In this document: in pieces, positions 1 to 7,920 of the stretch
Numbering within the stretch: position 1 is the first letter of the stretch
Layout: each line of letters starts with the position of its first letter
Source: an uncultured Eubacterium sp.
GTDB lineage: Bacteria > Bacillota > Clostridia > Lachnospirales > Lachnospiraceae
Assembly (NCBI GenBank): GCA_910584245.1
Contig: CAJTZF010000012.1
Location: 1-64,000, forward strand
Direction of reading: 5' to 3'
Length of the DNA stretch: 64,000 nucleotides
Program-made: the position numbers and the translations under genes
Notes under the pieces: generated by a model
Seen by the model: only the letters and a program-made list of their open reading frames with translations
The model's database searches: none
What the model was told of the DNA's origin: nothing

Positions 1-67
1 TGAGAAATTTATTAACCAAGTAGTCTTGATTGACTACACCATTATTATACTAGGGAGGTGGGAAGGA

Positions 68-274
68 ATGGGCAAATACAACTCTTTGTGGGAATATGTA
101 CAGAAAAATGGAACAAATTCTTTTAAGTTGACTTTTGAGGAGATACAAAATATCGCGGGAATACCAATAGACCACTCTTTTTTAAAGTACAAAAAGGAAT
201 TGACGGAATATGGTTATGAAGTTGGGAAAATATCTATGAAGGAACAGACCGTTCTTTTTAATAAGTTGGACTGA
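68..274 (+). CDS. Small protein of unknown function (68 aa)
   Basis: The start is set at ATG 68 because GGGAGGTGGGAAGG lies just upstream; an in-frame start at 26 has no ribosome site. The protein begins MGKYNSLWEYVQ and continues with a LTFEEIQNIAG stretch and an alternating charged C-terminal half, resembling the short DUF7662-type alpha/beta domain (a Lxx-Y/F-L then FxEIxxLxG pattern). That family has no known function, and the assignment is from memory of the motif only. No signal peptide or membrane segment is visible. It sits alone ahead of the thioesterase gene, 19 bases away, so the two may be cotranscribed. Confidence 0.6.
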   Translation: MGKYNSLWEYVQKNGTNSFKLTFEEIQNIAGIPIDHSFLKYKKELTEYGYEVGKISMKEQTVLFNKLD

Positions 275-293
275 CTATTTTTGGGGGGCAGCG

Positions 294-728
294 TTGAAAA
301 TCAAAATGAAGGAGGACAAACAGGTGGAAATTGGGATAAAAGGAAGACAGACGGTGACGGTGGATGGGACGAATACGGCCAGGGTAATGGGCAGCGGCAC
401 GCTGGATGTGTTTGCGACACCGTCGATGGTCGCGCTTATGGAGGAGACGGCATGGAAAAGTGTGGAAGGAGAGCTGGAAGAGGGGAGTGGAACAGTGGGG
501 ATTTCCCTGGAGGTAACCCATGATGCGCCGACACCAGTTGGAATGAGCGTGACGTGTGAGAGCGAGCTTGTGGAAATAGACGGGAGAAAACTTTCTTTTA
601 AGATAAAGGCATATGATGAAAAGGGAGAGATTGGAACGGCATATCATAAGCGTTTTATCATAAATGAGGAGAAATTTCTGGAAAAGGCGGAGGGTAAAAA
701 ACGGTATCATAGTTTTGATAGGAGATAG
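294..728 (+). CDS. FlK-like hotdog-fold acyl-CoA thioesterase
   Basis: A 144-residue cytosolic protein with the single hotdog layout of the fluoroacetyl-CoA thioesterase (FlK) family. The FlK catalytic residues appear in place: Thr42 (in FATPS), Glu50 (in ALMEETA) and His76 (in VTHDAPTP), the same numbering as in FlK itself. Members of this family in Clostridia are usually annotated simply as thioesterases; hydrolysis of a short acyl-CoA is inferred, and the natural substrate cannot be read from sequence. The start is TTG 294, six bases after GGGGGG; the ATG at 306 lacks a ribosome site. The stop is two bases before the following phosphoesterase start, indicating cotranscription. Confidence 0.8.
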   Translation: MKIKMKEDKQVEIGIKGRQTVTVDGTNTARVMGSGTLDVFATPSMVALMEETAWKSVEGELEEGSGTVGISLEVTHDAPTPVGMSVTCESELVEIDGRKLSFKIKAYDEKGEIGTAYHKRFIINEEKFLEKAEGKKRYHSFDRR

Positions 729-730
729 AA

Positions 731-1363
731 ATGCGGTATTATATAGCAGATTTGCATTTGTACCATGAAAATTTAAACGAGAAAATGGATTGCCGTGGTT
801 TTTCTTCCGCAGAGTATATGAATGATTATATCGTACAAAAATGGAATGATAAAGTGAGACCCGGGGATGAAGTCATTCTATTGGGCGATGTTTCGATGGG
901 AACGGCGGAAAAGACAGCCGAAGTGCTGCAAAAACTAAATGGCAGACTGTTTTTGATTAAAGGAAACCACGACCATTTTTTAGAGCACCGTAAGTTTGAT
1001 TCCTCGATATTTGGCTGGGTTGAGCCGTACAAGGAGATGAGGGATAATAAGAGAAAAGTAGTGCTGTGCCATTATCCGATGTTTTGTTATAATGGGCAGT
1101 ACCGCAGGAGCGGGGATGGCGAGCCGTTGACGTATATGTTATACGGCCATGTCCACAATACCCGGGATGAACAATTGGTAAATGAGTTTATTAACCGTAC
1201 GCGCCAGACTGTATATAAGTCGGTTTATACAGAACAGGAGGAGACCATTCCCTGCCAGATGATTAATTGTTTTTGCATGTTTTCGGATTATACGCCGCTG
1301 ACATTGGATGAATGGATCGTGGTAGATGAGCGGCGCCGCGGCATGTTAAACGGAAAACGGTAG
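731..1363 (+). CDS. Calcineurin-like metallophosphoesterase
   Basis: A 210-residue cytosolic protein carrying all blocks of the metallophosphatase fold in order: DLHLYH (D-x-H, residues 6-8), GDVSMG, GNHDH, CHYPM and GHVHN. These supply the two-metal site, so an active phosphodiesterase or phosphatase is expected, but the substrate is unknown. Similar short proteins in Firmicutes are annotated as YfcE/YkuE-like or hypothetical phosphoesterases. It follows the thioesterase by two bases and so is probably in the same transcript. Confidence 0.85.
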   Translation: MRYYIADLHLYHENLNEKMDCRGFSSAEYMNDYIVQKWNDKVRPGDEVILLGDVSMGTAEKTAEVLQKLNGRLFLIKGNHDHFLEHRKFDSSIFGWVEPYKEMRDNKRKVVLCHYPMFCYNGQYRRSGDGEPLTYMLYGHVHNTRDEQLVNEFINRTRQTVYKSVYTEQEETIPCQMINCFCMFSDYTPLTLDEWIVVDERRRGMLNGKR

Positions 1364-1380
1364 GTTTTTGAAAGTTCAAT

Positions 1381-1409
1381 TTGCACCATTTCTTTTCATG
1401 TGGTATAAT
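1381..1409 (+). promoter_or_regulatory. Promoter for the NYN-domain gene
   Basis: TATAAT at 1404-1409 is preceded by TG at 1401-1402 (extended -10), with a weak -35 TTGCAC at 1381-1386 at 17-bp spacing. It lies about 60 bases upstream of the chosen start of the NYN gene. Confidence 0.6.
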
Positions 1410-1469
1410 AGTTCGGATGGCATGGAGATATTATGCATGTCTCAAAATATGAGAGAAAGGAGGAAGGAA

Positions 1470-2219
1470 ATGTTCGGTAAAAGAAGCAAATCCAGTGCGG
1501 TTGCGTTTGTAGATTATGAGCACTGGTTTTACGGATACTCGAATTCATTTCAGATGAAACCCAATGTGAGCGAATGGCTGCAGGAGTTGAAAAGAGATTT
1601 TAAGATAAAGAGTTTGTACGTTTTTGGAGATTTCTCAGAGCCTAACATTGAGCAGGATTTAAGCCGTTTAAAGAAAATCACATCTGGCGTAGTACACACG
1701 GCCAGTGATAAGAATGGTGTGGACAAGGATTTTACGGATGTTATCATGCTGGATTATATTTATCGCTATGCAGCGAGAAAGAAGAGCCCTGAGATCTTTA
1801 TTTTATTTACTGGAGATGCCCATTTTTTAAAAGTTGCGGAATATTTAAAAGAACTCGGGAAGAAAGTGATTATTTATGGTGTGAAGTTTGGTTTTAGCAA
1901 TCATCTTAAATCAGTGGCTACTAGTTATGTGGAGATGCCGAGACAGTCGCAGGAGAAGGATCATTACAACGAATTGATATTTGCAAGCTTGAGTCGATTG
2001 CGACATAAACCGAGGATGCTCATTACGTATTGGAAGACGATAAACAGCGTGGCAGAATACAATAAAGTTTCGAAAGACAGAGTGAAGCAGGCACTCGACG
2101 GCCTGCTTAAGCAGAAATATATTTCAAAACAAGAACAGGTTGGCTACAATGGCAGGGTTGTAGATGCCCTGAAAGTAGATTGGGATAAAGTGGAACGAGA
2201 TGACATATGGAACGGGTAA
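1470..2219 (+). CDS. NYN-domain protein (LabA/DUF88-like putative RNase)
   Basis: A 249-residue protein. The N-terminal ~150 residues match the NYN (PIN-like nuclease) fold: FVDYEHWFYGY (first acidic residue), VYGD-like FGDFSEPN, GVDKDFTDVIMLDYIY, and FILFTGDAHFLKVAEYLKELGKKVIIYG. NYN domains are predicted metal-dependent RNases; the acidic residues are present. The C-terminal ~80 residues look like a winged-helix (AEYNKVSKDRVKQALDGLLKQKYI), which could bind nucleic acid. The start at 1470 is supported by AAGGAGGAAGG; the longer open frame starting at 1368 would run through the promoter. The actual substrate is unknown. Confidence 0.75.
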   Translation: MFGKRSKSSAVAFVDYEHWFYGYSNSFQMKPNVSEWLQELKRDFKIKSLYVFGDFSEPNIEQDLSRLKKITSGVVHTASDKNGVDKDFTDVIMLDYIYRYAARKKSPEIFILFTGDAHFLKVAEYLKELGKKVIIYGVKFGFSNHLKSVATSYVEMPRQSQEKDHYNELIFASLSRLRHKPRMLITYWKTINSVAEYNKVSKDRVKQALDGLLKQKYISKQEQVGYNGRVVDALKVDWDKVERDDIWNG

Positions 2220-2230
2220 TTCCCTTAGGA

Positions 2231-2254
2231 GACCGTCAGCGGAGGCTGGCGGTC
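2231..2254. terminator. Hairpin between convergent genes
   Basis: GACCGTCAGC and GCTGGCGGTC pair with a GGAG loop (one G-U pair). It lies between the stops of the NYN gene and the LacI-type gene. Only TTT follows on the plus strand, so termination is plausible rather than certain. Confidence 0.5.
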
Positions 2255-2268
2255 TTTGCGTCAGTAGA

Positions 2269-3351
2269 CTATGGCGCATATGTACAGCTTTCGCGTTCAA
2301 TGAGATGACAGGGAAGCTCAAGGCGGACATTTTCCTGGTGGTAGCCATTTTTGCGGTCAAGAAGCAATGTGAGAGCGAGCCGGCCCATCTCTTTTTTTGG
2401 AATATCAATCGTAGTAAGCATAGGGGTTGTTTTTTGTGAATCTTTTATATTGTCGATGGAAATAATAGAGGGAGAGTAACCTCTTTTTTTCGTTCGCTTT
2501 AAGGCGTCCACAACGCCAAGGGCGGTGCAGTCGTTGGCGCAAAAGATAGCAGTAGGGCGCTGGGAGGAGGCAAGCAAGGCGGTCATTGTCCGGAATCCCT
2601 CTTCTCTGCTTTGATCGGTGGGATAGATACGGGTGTAGTTCAGGGGAAGTTTGTGGCGGATCAATGCCTGATAGTAGCCGATATAGCGTGTCTCGTAAGT
2701 ACAGTCCCCGATATATGCGATATCCCGGTGGCCGAGAGAGATCAGGTGCTCTACTGCCATTTCTGCCGCAATCATCCCATTGCAAATGACTTCATCGTAC
2801 TCATATTCGGTGGGATTGCGGTCAATGCCAACGATATGGGCATACCGTTTTTTCAGCAAGGGAAGAAATTCCTTTGGGCATTTCCCCAGCACGATCAGTC
2901 CTGTGTTTGGTTTTTGAGAAATGAAAGCCAGGGGATATTTGGCCTTTTCGGTTATAATCTGCTGAGTGGGTTTGTACGGTATGGGCCCGGCAGAGAAGGA
3001 GCTGTCGTTTGATTCTATTATCTCCAGGGAATTCAGCACCTTACCAAGCAAGCAATCCCGTTGTAGAAGATCTTCTTTTAGATGTTGAAAGAGCTCGAGA
3101 AAAAAAGGATCTTTGTCCATAGAATCAAACCGCGTTAGAAAAATATCTACCGTAAAGTGTTCTGTATTTGCGGGCGCACCTAGGCGCAGGCTGCGTGCGG
3201 CGGCATTGGGAAGATAGTGCTGGGATTGTGCAATTTTCCATATCCGCTCTGCCAGGCCGGGCTTGTTGCAGACATGTTCCGGTGAGTTTAGGACACGGGA
3301 TACGGTAGAAACCGAAGTGCCGGCAAGTTCAGCAATTTTTTTTAACGACAT
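2269..3351 (-). CDS. LacI-family transcriptional regulator
   Basis: A 360-residue regulator. Residues 1-50 are a classic LacI helix-turn-helix (SLKKIAELAGTSVSTVSRVLN) and the remainder is a periplasmic-binding-protein-like ligand domain ending in the family pattern with ISIDNI and LTTIDIPKKEMG. ATG 3351 is preceded by AGGAAATGAGGG. It is divergent from the ABC uptake operon starting at 3587 and the intergenic region contains two LacI-type operators, so it probably controls both itself and the transporter. LacI members usually sense sugars, whereas the neighbouring transporter is of the sulfonate/taurine type; the effector is therefore unknown. Confidence 0.9.
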   Translation of the reverse strand: MSLKKIAELAGTSVSTVSRVLNSPEHVCNKPGLAERIWKIAQSQHYLPNAAARSLRLGAPANTEHFTVDIFLTRFDSMDKDPFFLELFQHLKEDLLQRDCLLGKVLNSLEIIESNDSSFSAGPIPYKPTQQIITEKAKYPLAFISQKPNTGLIVLGKCPKEFLPLLKKRYAHIVGIDRNPTEYEYDEVICNGMIAAEMAVEHLISLGHRDIAYIGDCTYETRYIGYYQALIRHKLPLNYTRIYPTDQSREEGFRTMTALLASSQRPTAIFCANDCTALGVVDALKRTKKRGYSPSIISIDNIKDSQKTTPMLTTIDIPKKEMGRLALTLLLDRKNGYHQENVRLELPCHLIERESCTYAP

Positions 3352-3385
3352 GAATATCCCTCATTTCCTTGTGGTTTTTTGGAAT

Positions 3386-3397
3386 GAAAACGTTATC
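3386..3397. promoter_or_regulatory. LacI-type operator, proximal to the regulator
   Basis: GAAAACGTTATC, a near-palindrome with one mismatched pair, of the central-CG type bound by LacI-family proteins. It lies 35-46 bases upstream of the regulator start, suited to autoregulation. Confidence 0.55.
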
Positions 3398-3473
3398 ATA
3401 TATATGCAAATAGTATTCATATAATATGCAATATATACTTACAGTTTAACAAAAAACCGTATTATTGACAAGT

Positions 3474-3485
3474 GAAAACGTTTTC
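3474..3485. promoter_or_regulatory. LacI-type operator, proximal to the transporter
   Basis: GAAAACGTTTTC, a perfect 12-bp palindrome, directly after TTGACA (3465-3470). The centre is 88 bp from the other operator, about eight helical turns. No clear -10 at the right spacing was identified for the transporter operon, so its promoter is not assigned. Confidence 0.65.
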
Positions 3486-3586
3486 GAATTTTGCGGTTTT
3501 ATTTTTATATTAGTTTTGGTAAACTTTATTATAAACATGTGAGTTAGTGAAGCTTGTAGTTTAACTTTAGAAAGGAATGGAAGGTT

Positions 3587-4567
3587 ATGAAAAAATGGAA
3601 TCGGGCAGGTATTGCCATATTGTTTCTGGTAATGCTCGCAGTTGTGACTGGATGTGGCAAAGGGGAAGAGAACGCCACAGTAGTAAACATGGGTTATTTT
3701 AATAATATTACACATGCCCAGGCATTGCTTATGAAATCGGAGGGAACGCTGGAATCGAGTTTTGGTGATGGCATATCGGTCAATTGGAATGCTTTTAACG
3801 CGGGACCCGCAGAAGTGGAGGCTCTGTTTTCCGGTGCGATAGACATCGGCTATATCGGTCCGGTGCCAGCAATCAATGCGAACGTCAAATCCGGCGGCGA
3901 CGTTGTGATTTTGTCGAGTGCAACGAAGGGCGGAGCAGTTCTCATTAAGAGAAAGGATTCCGGTATTAATAGTGTGGCAGATCTGTCTGGAAAAGTGGTT
4001 GCCATTCCACAGATCGGAAATACGCAGCATCTGAGCCTTCTCCAGCTTTTGAGTGATAATGGTATGAAGCCGGCATCCGAGGGTGGAGATGTGACGGTGA
4101 GCGCCGTTGAAAATGCAGATGTGGCAAATATGATGGAGCGGGGGGATATTGATGCCGCTCTCGTTCCGGAACCTTGGGGGGCTACTCTTCTCGAGAAGGG
4201 CGCGGAGCTTTTAATGGATTACGATGACATCTATATGCAGGGACAATATGATGTGGCCGTAGTTGTTGTCCGGAAAGAATTTATGGAGGCAAATCCGGAA
4301 TTGGTTGAGAAATTTCTGAAAGCGCATGAGGCGGCGACAGAAAATATTAATAACGATACGGAAAATAAGTTGAAAGTAATAAATAAGGAGCTGGCGGAGG
4401 CCACAGGAAAATCGTTGGGTGACAACATTATTTCAGAAGCGTTCAGCCGCATTGGCGTCAGCACGGATCTGAACCGCGAATCGGTGAAGGGGTTTGCACA
4501 GATCAGTAAACAGCAGGGATTGATTTCGGATTTGCCGGATGATGGGGCGTTGTTTGTATCGAACTGA
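3587..4567 (+). CDS. ABC transporter substrate-binding lipoprotein, SsuA/TauA/NMT1 type
   Basis: A 326-residue lipoprotein: signal peptide MKKWNRAGIAILFLVMLAVV ending in the lipobox VTGC (Cys near 23), followed by a type II periplasmic-binding fold. Family signatures include AEVEALFSGAIDIGYIGPVPAINA, KVVAIPQIGNTQHL and PEPWGA, as in aliphatic sulfonate, taurine, nitrate and thiamine-precursor binding proteins. It is expected on the outer face of the membrane, delivering ligand to the permease encoded at 5325. Sulfonate specificity is only a family default. First gene of a three-gene operon. Confidence 0.85.
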   Translation: MKKWNRAGIAILFLVMLAVVTGCGKGEENATVVNMGYFNNITHAQALLMKSEGTLESSFGDGISVNWNAFNAGPAEVEALFSGAIDIGYIGPVPAINANVKSGGDVVILSSATKGGAVLIKRKDSGINSVADLSGKVVAIPQIGNTQHLSLLQLLSDNGMKPASEGGDVTVSAVENADVANMMERGDIDAALVPEPWGATLLEKGAELLMDYDDIYMQGQYDVAVVVVRKEFMEANPELVEKFLKAHEAATENINNDTENKLKVINKELAEATGKSLGDNIISEAFSRIGVSTDLNRESVKGFAQISKQQGLISDLPDDGALFVSN

Positions 4568-4584
4568 TAGAGAGGAGCACAAAA

Positions 4585-5328
4585 ATGGCCTTGGAATTTA
4601 AAGGGGTAAGGAAGCAATTTGACAATAGTGAAAAGCCAACCTTGAGTGGCATTGACCTTGAGGTGAAGGATGGCGAGTTCGTCTGTATTGTTGGGACATC
4701 CGGATGTGGAAAAAGTACGCTTTTAAATTTGGCGGCGGGACTTGAGAGACCGTCAGAGGGGAAGATTGTGCTGGATGGTGAGGAGGTAACCGGCCCGGGG
4801 GCGGACCGAACAGTCATGTTTCAGGAACACGGCTTATTTCCGTGGCTCAATGTAATAGAAAACGTTAAGTTTGGAATGAAATTGTCCGGGGTGCCGGCAC
4901 AGGAGCAGGAAAAGAAGGCGATGTACTATTTGGATATGGTGCATCTGACAGAGTACCGCGATTACCCCATCCATCAAATTTCGGGAGGTATGCGTCAGCG
5001 CACGGCGCTTGCCCGGGCATTGACGATGGACGCGAGGGTTCTCTTGATGGATGAACCATTTTCTGCGCTAGACAAACAAACATCGAACCGACTGCGCGAA
5101 GAGCTGCAAAAAATATGGATGGAGACGAAAAAGACGATTCTTTTCATTACTCACAGCGTGGAGGAGGCAGTCTTTTTGGCTGACCGGGTGGTTGTATTGT
5201 CGCCGGTGACCGGTAGTATTTCCAATGTCGTAGAAATTGGCCTCGAGCATCCGAGACACGTATATTCGCCAGAATTTGTCGCTCTTCGGCATAAGATTCT
5301 GGAGGAAGTAAGAGGTGAGGCAGTATGA
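4585..5328 (+). CDS. ABC transporter ATP-binding protein, SsuB/TauB type
   Basis: A 247-residue ATPase with Walker A GTSGCGKST, Q-loop MFQEHGLFPW, signature ISGGMRQR, Walker B VLLMDEPFSALD and switch His in FITHS. The Q-loop followed by LFPWLNV is typical of the nitrate/sulfonate/taurine family. It powers the transporter formed with the permease that follows; its stop overlaps the permease start by four bases, implying translational coupling. Confidence 0.92.
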   Translation: MALEFKGVRKQFDNSEKPTLSGIDLEVKDGEFVCIVGTSGCGKSTLLNLAAGLERPSEGKIVLDGEEVTGPGADRTVMFQEHGLFPWLNVIENVKFGMKLSGVPAQEQEKKAMYYLDMVHLTEYRDYPIHQISGGMRQRTALARALTMDARVLLMDEPFSALDKQTSNRLREELQKIWMETKKTILFITHSVEEAVFLADRVVVLSPVTGSISNVVEIGLEHPRHVYSPEFVALRHKILEEVRGEAV

Positions 5329-6083
5329 TCGGATTAATTTTATTTTTGGTTCTCCTCGTGGCTGTATGGCAAGGATTTTACTGGGTCTTTGTTGATTTGC
5401 TGGCAGTTTGCAAGCCTTATTCGGTTCCATCGCCTCAAGGGGTGGCAGAACGGTTTGTTGATTTGTGTGGTGACGGTACGCTTTTGAGTGCCACGGGCAA
5501 TTCCCTGCTTCGCGGGATTGGAGGATATGCAATTGCTGTTGTGCTGGGAGTGATATTGGGACTTCTCATCAACCGGTTCCAGTACCTGCAAAAGAATCTG
5601 AAGCCGCTTGTACTCGGGATACAGACGCTTCCCAGTGTGTGTTGGGTTCCCTTTTCTATATTGTGGTTTGGATTGTCCACACAGGCGATTCTGTTTGTTG
5701 TTATTATGGGGTCGGCGTTCAGTATCGCGATTTCAGTCGATAATGCCATTAAAAATGTGCAGCCAATTTATACGAAGGCGGCATTGACGATGGGAGCCAG
5801 CAAGCGCCAGCTCTATCTGCACGTGATTTTGCCTGCGAGCTTGCCGGAGTTGATCTCAGGCATGAAACAGGGGTGGTCGTTTGCCTGGCGCGCACTTATG
5901 TCCGGGGAGGTTATGACGACTTCGATCGGACTGGGGCAGACACTTATTATGGGGCGCGATCTCGCGGATATTGACCAGGTCATGCTTGTGATGCTCGTTA
6001 TCGTTCTGGTTGGAATCCTAATTGATAAGTGTATCTTTTCTGTGATAGAAACCCGTGTGCTGAAAAAACGGGGGTTATTGTGA
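5325..6083 (+). CDS. ABC transporter permease, SsuC/TauC type
   Basis: A 252-residue inner-membrane protein with about six transmembrane segments and the BPD_transp_1 loop (EAA-like motif) around KAALTMGASKRQLYLHVILPASLPELISGMKQGWSFAWRA. It is the membrane channel of the uptake system. The ATG overlaps the end of the ATPase gene. The operon appears to end here; a terminator-like hairpin follows at 6114-6162 ahead of eno. Confidence 0.9.
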   Translation: MIGLILFLVLLVAVWQGFYWVFVDLLAVCKPYSVPSPQGVAERFVDLCGDGTLLSATGNSLLRGIGGYAIAVVLGVILGLLINRFQYLQKNLKPLVLGIQTLPSVCWVPFSILWFGLSTQAILFVVIMGSAFSIAISVDNAIKNVQPIYTKAALTMGASKRQLYLHVILPASLPELISGMKQGWSFAWRALMSGEVMTTSIGLGQTLIMGRDLADIDQVMLVMLVIVLVGILIDKCIFSVIETRVLKKRGLL

Positions 6084-6101
6084 GCAATAACGGGTGATTT
6101 A

Positions 6102-6162
6102 TGAATAGAAAAAAGTCTTCTGTTTTATACTAAGTAAAAAGAAATGAACAGGAGGCTTTTTT
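6102..6162 (+). promoter_or_regulatory. eno leader: promoter inside a terminator-like, ribosome-site-masking hairpin
   Basis: AGTCTTCTGTT (6114-6124) pairs with AACAGGAGGCT (6147-6157, two G-U pairs); flanking A6 and T6 extend the stem. The 3' arm contains the AGGAGG ribosome site and is followed by T6 and then ATG 6164. The loop contains TATACT (6126-6131), with TGAATA at 6102-6107 as a possible -35 (18-bp spacing). A transcript started in the loop lacks the 5' arm, leaving the ribosome site free, whereas read-through from the transporter operon would be terminated or masked. Confidence 0.6.
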
Positions 6163-6163
6163 A

Positions 6164-7459
6164 ATGGAGCAAAGATTCAGAATTAAATCGGTCCATGCAA
6201 GGGAAATTCTTGATTCCCGCGGGAACCCTACTGTGGAAGTAGAAGTTAATCTGTGCGGAGGCGCCAAGGGAAGGGGAGCCGTCCCATCCGGTGCCTCTAC
6301 GGGCGCGTTTGAGGCCGTTGAGCTGCGTGACAAGGATATGCCGCGCTATGGCGGTAATGGAGTAAAAAAGGCAGTAGATTATGTGAATCATACGATTTCT
6401 TACTTGCTGGACGGCAAAAATGCGTTGAACCAGGTGGAAATTGATCAGACTATGATCCGGGAGGATGGTACAAAAAATAAGGGAAAGTTTGGCGCCAATG
6501 CGATTCTTGGTACATCTATAGCCGTGGCGCGCGCGGCGGCCCAGGCAGTATGTCTTCCGTTGTACCAATATTTGGGCGGGGCGGACGGCAGGACGCTTCC
6601 GATACCGATGATGAATATTATAAATGGAGGAAAGCATGCGGATTCCAGCTTGAATATACAGGAATTTATGATTATGCCCGTCGGGGCAAAATCGTTTCAC
6701 GGGTGCTTGGAGTGGTGCTGTAATGTGTACCGGGAATTGAAGTCCCTGCTTAAAAAAGAAGGACATATAACAAGTGTGGGAGACGAGGGCGGTTTTGCGC
6801 CAAATCTCAAGAGTGATGAAGAAGCTCTTCAGTTTATCGTTCAGGCGGTGGAGAAGGCGGGATACCGGCCGGGAGAAGATTTTCAAATCGCCATCGACGG
6901 CGCATGTACCGAGATGTATGATGAGGCTGTCAGACAGGGACGTACCGGCCAGTACCTCTTCTGGAAAAACGGGGATTGCAAAATGCCGGAAGAAATGGTT
7001 GACTTTTGGGAAGATTTGTGCAATAAGTATCCGATTTATTCGATTGAGGACGGTCTCGCTGAGGAGGACTGGGATGGGTGGAAGCTCCTTACAGAGCGTT
7101 TAGGTAACCGTGTGCAGCTTGTCGGCGATGATTTATTTGTCACAAATACGGAGCGGATTCAAAAGGGATTTGAGATGAATGTGGCAAATGCTGTTCTTAT
7201 TAAGCCGAACCAGATTGGAAGTGTGACAGAGACGTTAGAGGCGATCCGTATGACGAAGGACAACCATTGGCATGCTATCGTGAGCCATCGTTCCGGAGAG
7301 ACGGAGGACACGACAATCGCAGATATTGCAGTCGGATTAAATGCGGGACAGATCAAGACGGGGGCGCCGACGAGAACAGACCGCGTGTGTAAATATAACC
7401 AGCTGCTTCGGATTGAGGAAGAGCTGGCGGAGTCGGCATTGTTTGCAAAACTTGTTTAA
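6164..7459 (+). CDS. eno: Enolase
   Basis: A 431-residue enolase, the usual full length, converting 2-phosphoglycerate to phosphoenolpyruvate in glycolysis. Signatures: REILDSRGNPTVEVE at the N-terminus, GASTGAFEA loop, metal ligands within GDDLFVTN and SIEDGLAEEDW, and the catalytic lysine region LIKPNQIGS followed by SHRSGETED. The cytosolic enzyme is magnesium-dependent. It is a single-gene unit here, not clustered with other glycolytic genes, and its leader has an unusual promoter-hairpin arrangement (6102-6162). Confidence 0.97.
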   Translation: MEQRFRIKSVHAREILDSRGNPTVEVEVNLCGGAKGRGAVPSGASTGAFEAVELRDKDMPRYGGNGVKKAVDYVNHTISYLLDGKNALNQVEIDQTMIREDGTKNKGKFGANAILGTSIAVARAAAQAVCLPLYQYLGGADGRTLPIPMMNIINGGKHADSSLNIQEFMIMPVGAKSFHGCLEWCCNVYRELKSLLKKEGHITSVGDEGGFAPNLKSDEEALQFIVQAVEKAGYRPGEDFQIAIDGACTEMYDEAVRQGRTGQYLFWKNGDCKMPEEMVDFWEDLCNKYPIYSIEDGLAEEDWDGWKLLTERLGNRVQLVGDDLFVTNTERIQKGFEMNVANAVLIKPNQIGSVTETLEAIRMTKDNHWHAIVSHRSGETEDTTIADIAVGLNAGQIKTGAPTRTDRVCKYNQLLRIEEELAESALFAKLV

Positions 7460-7482
7460 AATTTGGAGATACAGAAAGCTGG

Positions 7483-7550
7483 TTGACAGTGTTTTTATAG
7501 TAAAGTAAAAATGAGGGTTCCAAGTCCGTGCCAAGACTTGGAGTGCCCTC
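7483..7550 (+). other. Promoter-like motif followed by a strong stem-loop (possible small RNA or leader)
   Basis: TTGACA (7483-7488) with TAAAAA 17 bp later, then a hairpin: GAGGG (7513-7517) with CCCTC (7546-7550) and CCAAGTC (7520-7526) with GACTTGG (7535-7541). No oligo-T follows, so it is not a standard terminator for eno. No plausible reading frame follows on this strand; the next gene is convergent. It could start a short RNA or an antisense transcript to the gene at 7626-7838. Confidence 0.35.
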
Positions 7551-7625
7551 AAATTTATATAGGTAAAATGAAGATAACAACTAACAAAAAATATTTCCAG
7601 TACGGCAGTGAAACGAAACCTCACT

Positions 7626-7838
7626 TTAAAATGAATCTGGATCGGTCTGTAGAATAATCGGTTTATCCATTTTATACTGGTAATATTTGATAACATTGCC
7701 GCTGAACATCCGCAAAGGCGTCCAGTTGCACAAATCGTAATCTCGGACATAAGGGAGATTGTCATAGAACAGAGTGGCCGATTCATACTTATGGTCAAAG
7801 GTCTTAAGCATTTTTTTAAATAATTCTTCGTTATACAA
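7626..7838 (-). CDS. Small protein of unknown function (70 aa)
   Basis: Not recognised. The frame has natural-looking composition (DHKYESATLFYDNLPYVRDYDLCNWTPLRMF), no signal peptide and no membrane segment. The start is uncertain: TTG 7838 has AAAGGA nine bases upstream and is preferred, while TTG 7874 would add 12 residues with a weaker GATAGG site. It lies alone between eno and lrgB, convergent with eno. Confidence 0.5.
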   Translation of the reverse strand: MYNEELFKKMLKTFDHKYESATLFYDNLPYVRDYDLCNWTPLRMFSGNVIKYYQYKMDKPIILQTDPDSF

Positions 7839-7920
7839 AGAGCCACATCCTTTCCATTCTTTTCGTATAAGCAAATTATAACCTATCTTTTTGAGAATAG
7901 CAATACTTAAATTATTTTTT

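Noticed and set aside
258..710. 150-residue open frame on the minus strand
   Set aside because: It is antisense to the FlK-like thioesterase, whose catalytic residues are intact, and has the His/Arg-rich composition of a shadow frame.
3446..4030. 194-residue minus-strand frame over the binding-protein gene
   Set aside because: It would cover the operator and transporter leader and overlaps a clear lipoprotein gene; no ribosome site.
7513..7550. Rho-independent terminator for eno
   Set aside because: The hairpin is strong but is followed by AAATTTATATAGG, with no T-run on the plus strand.
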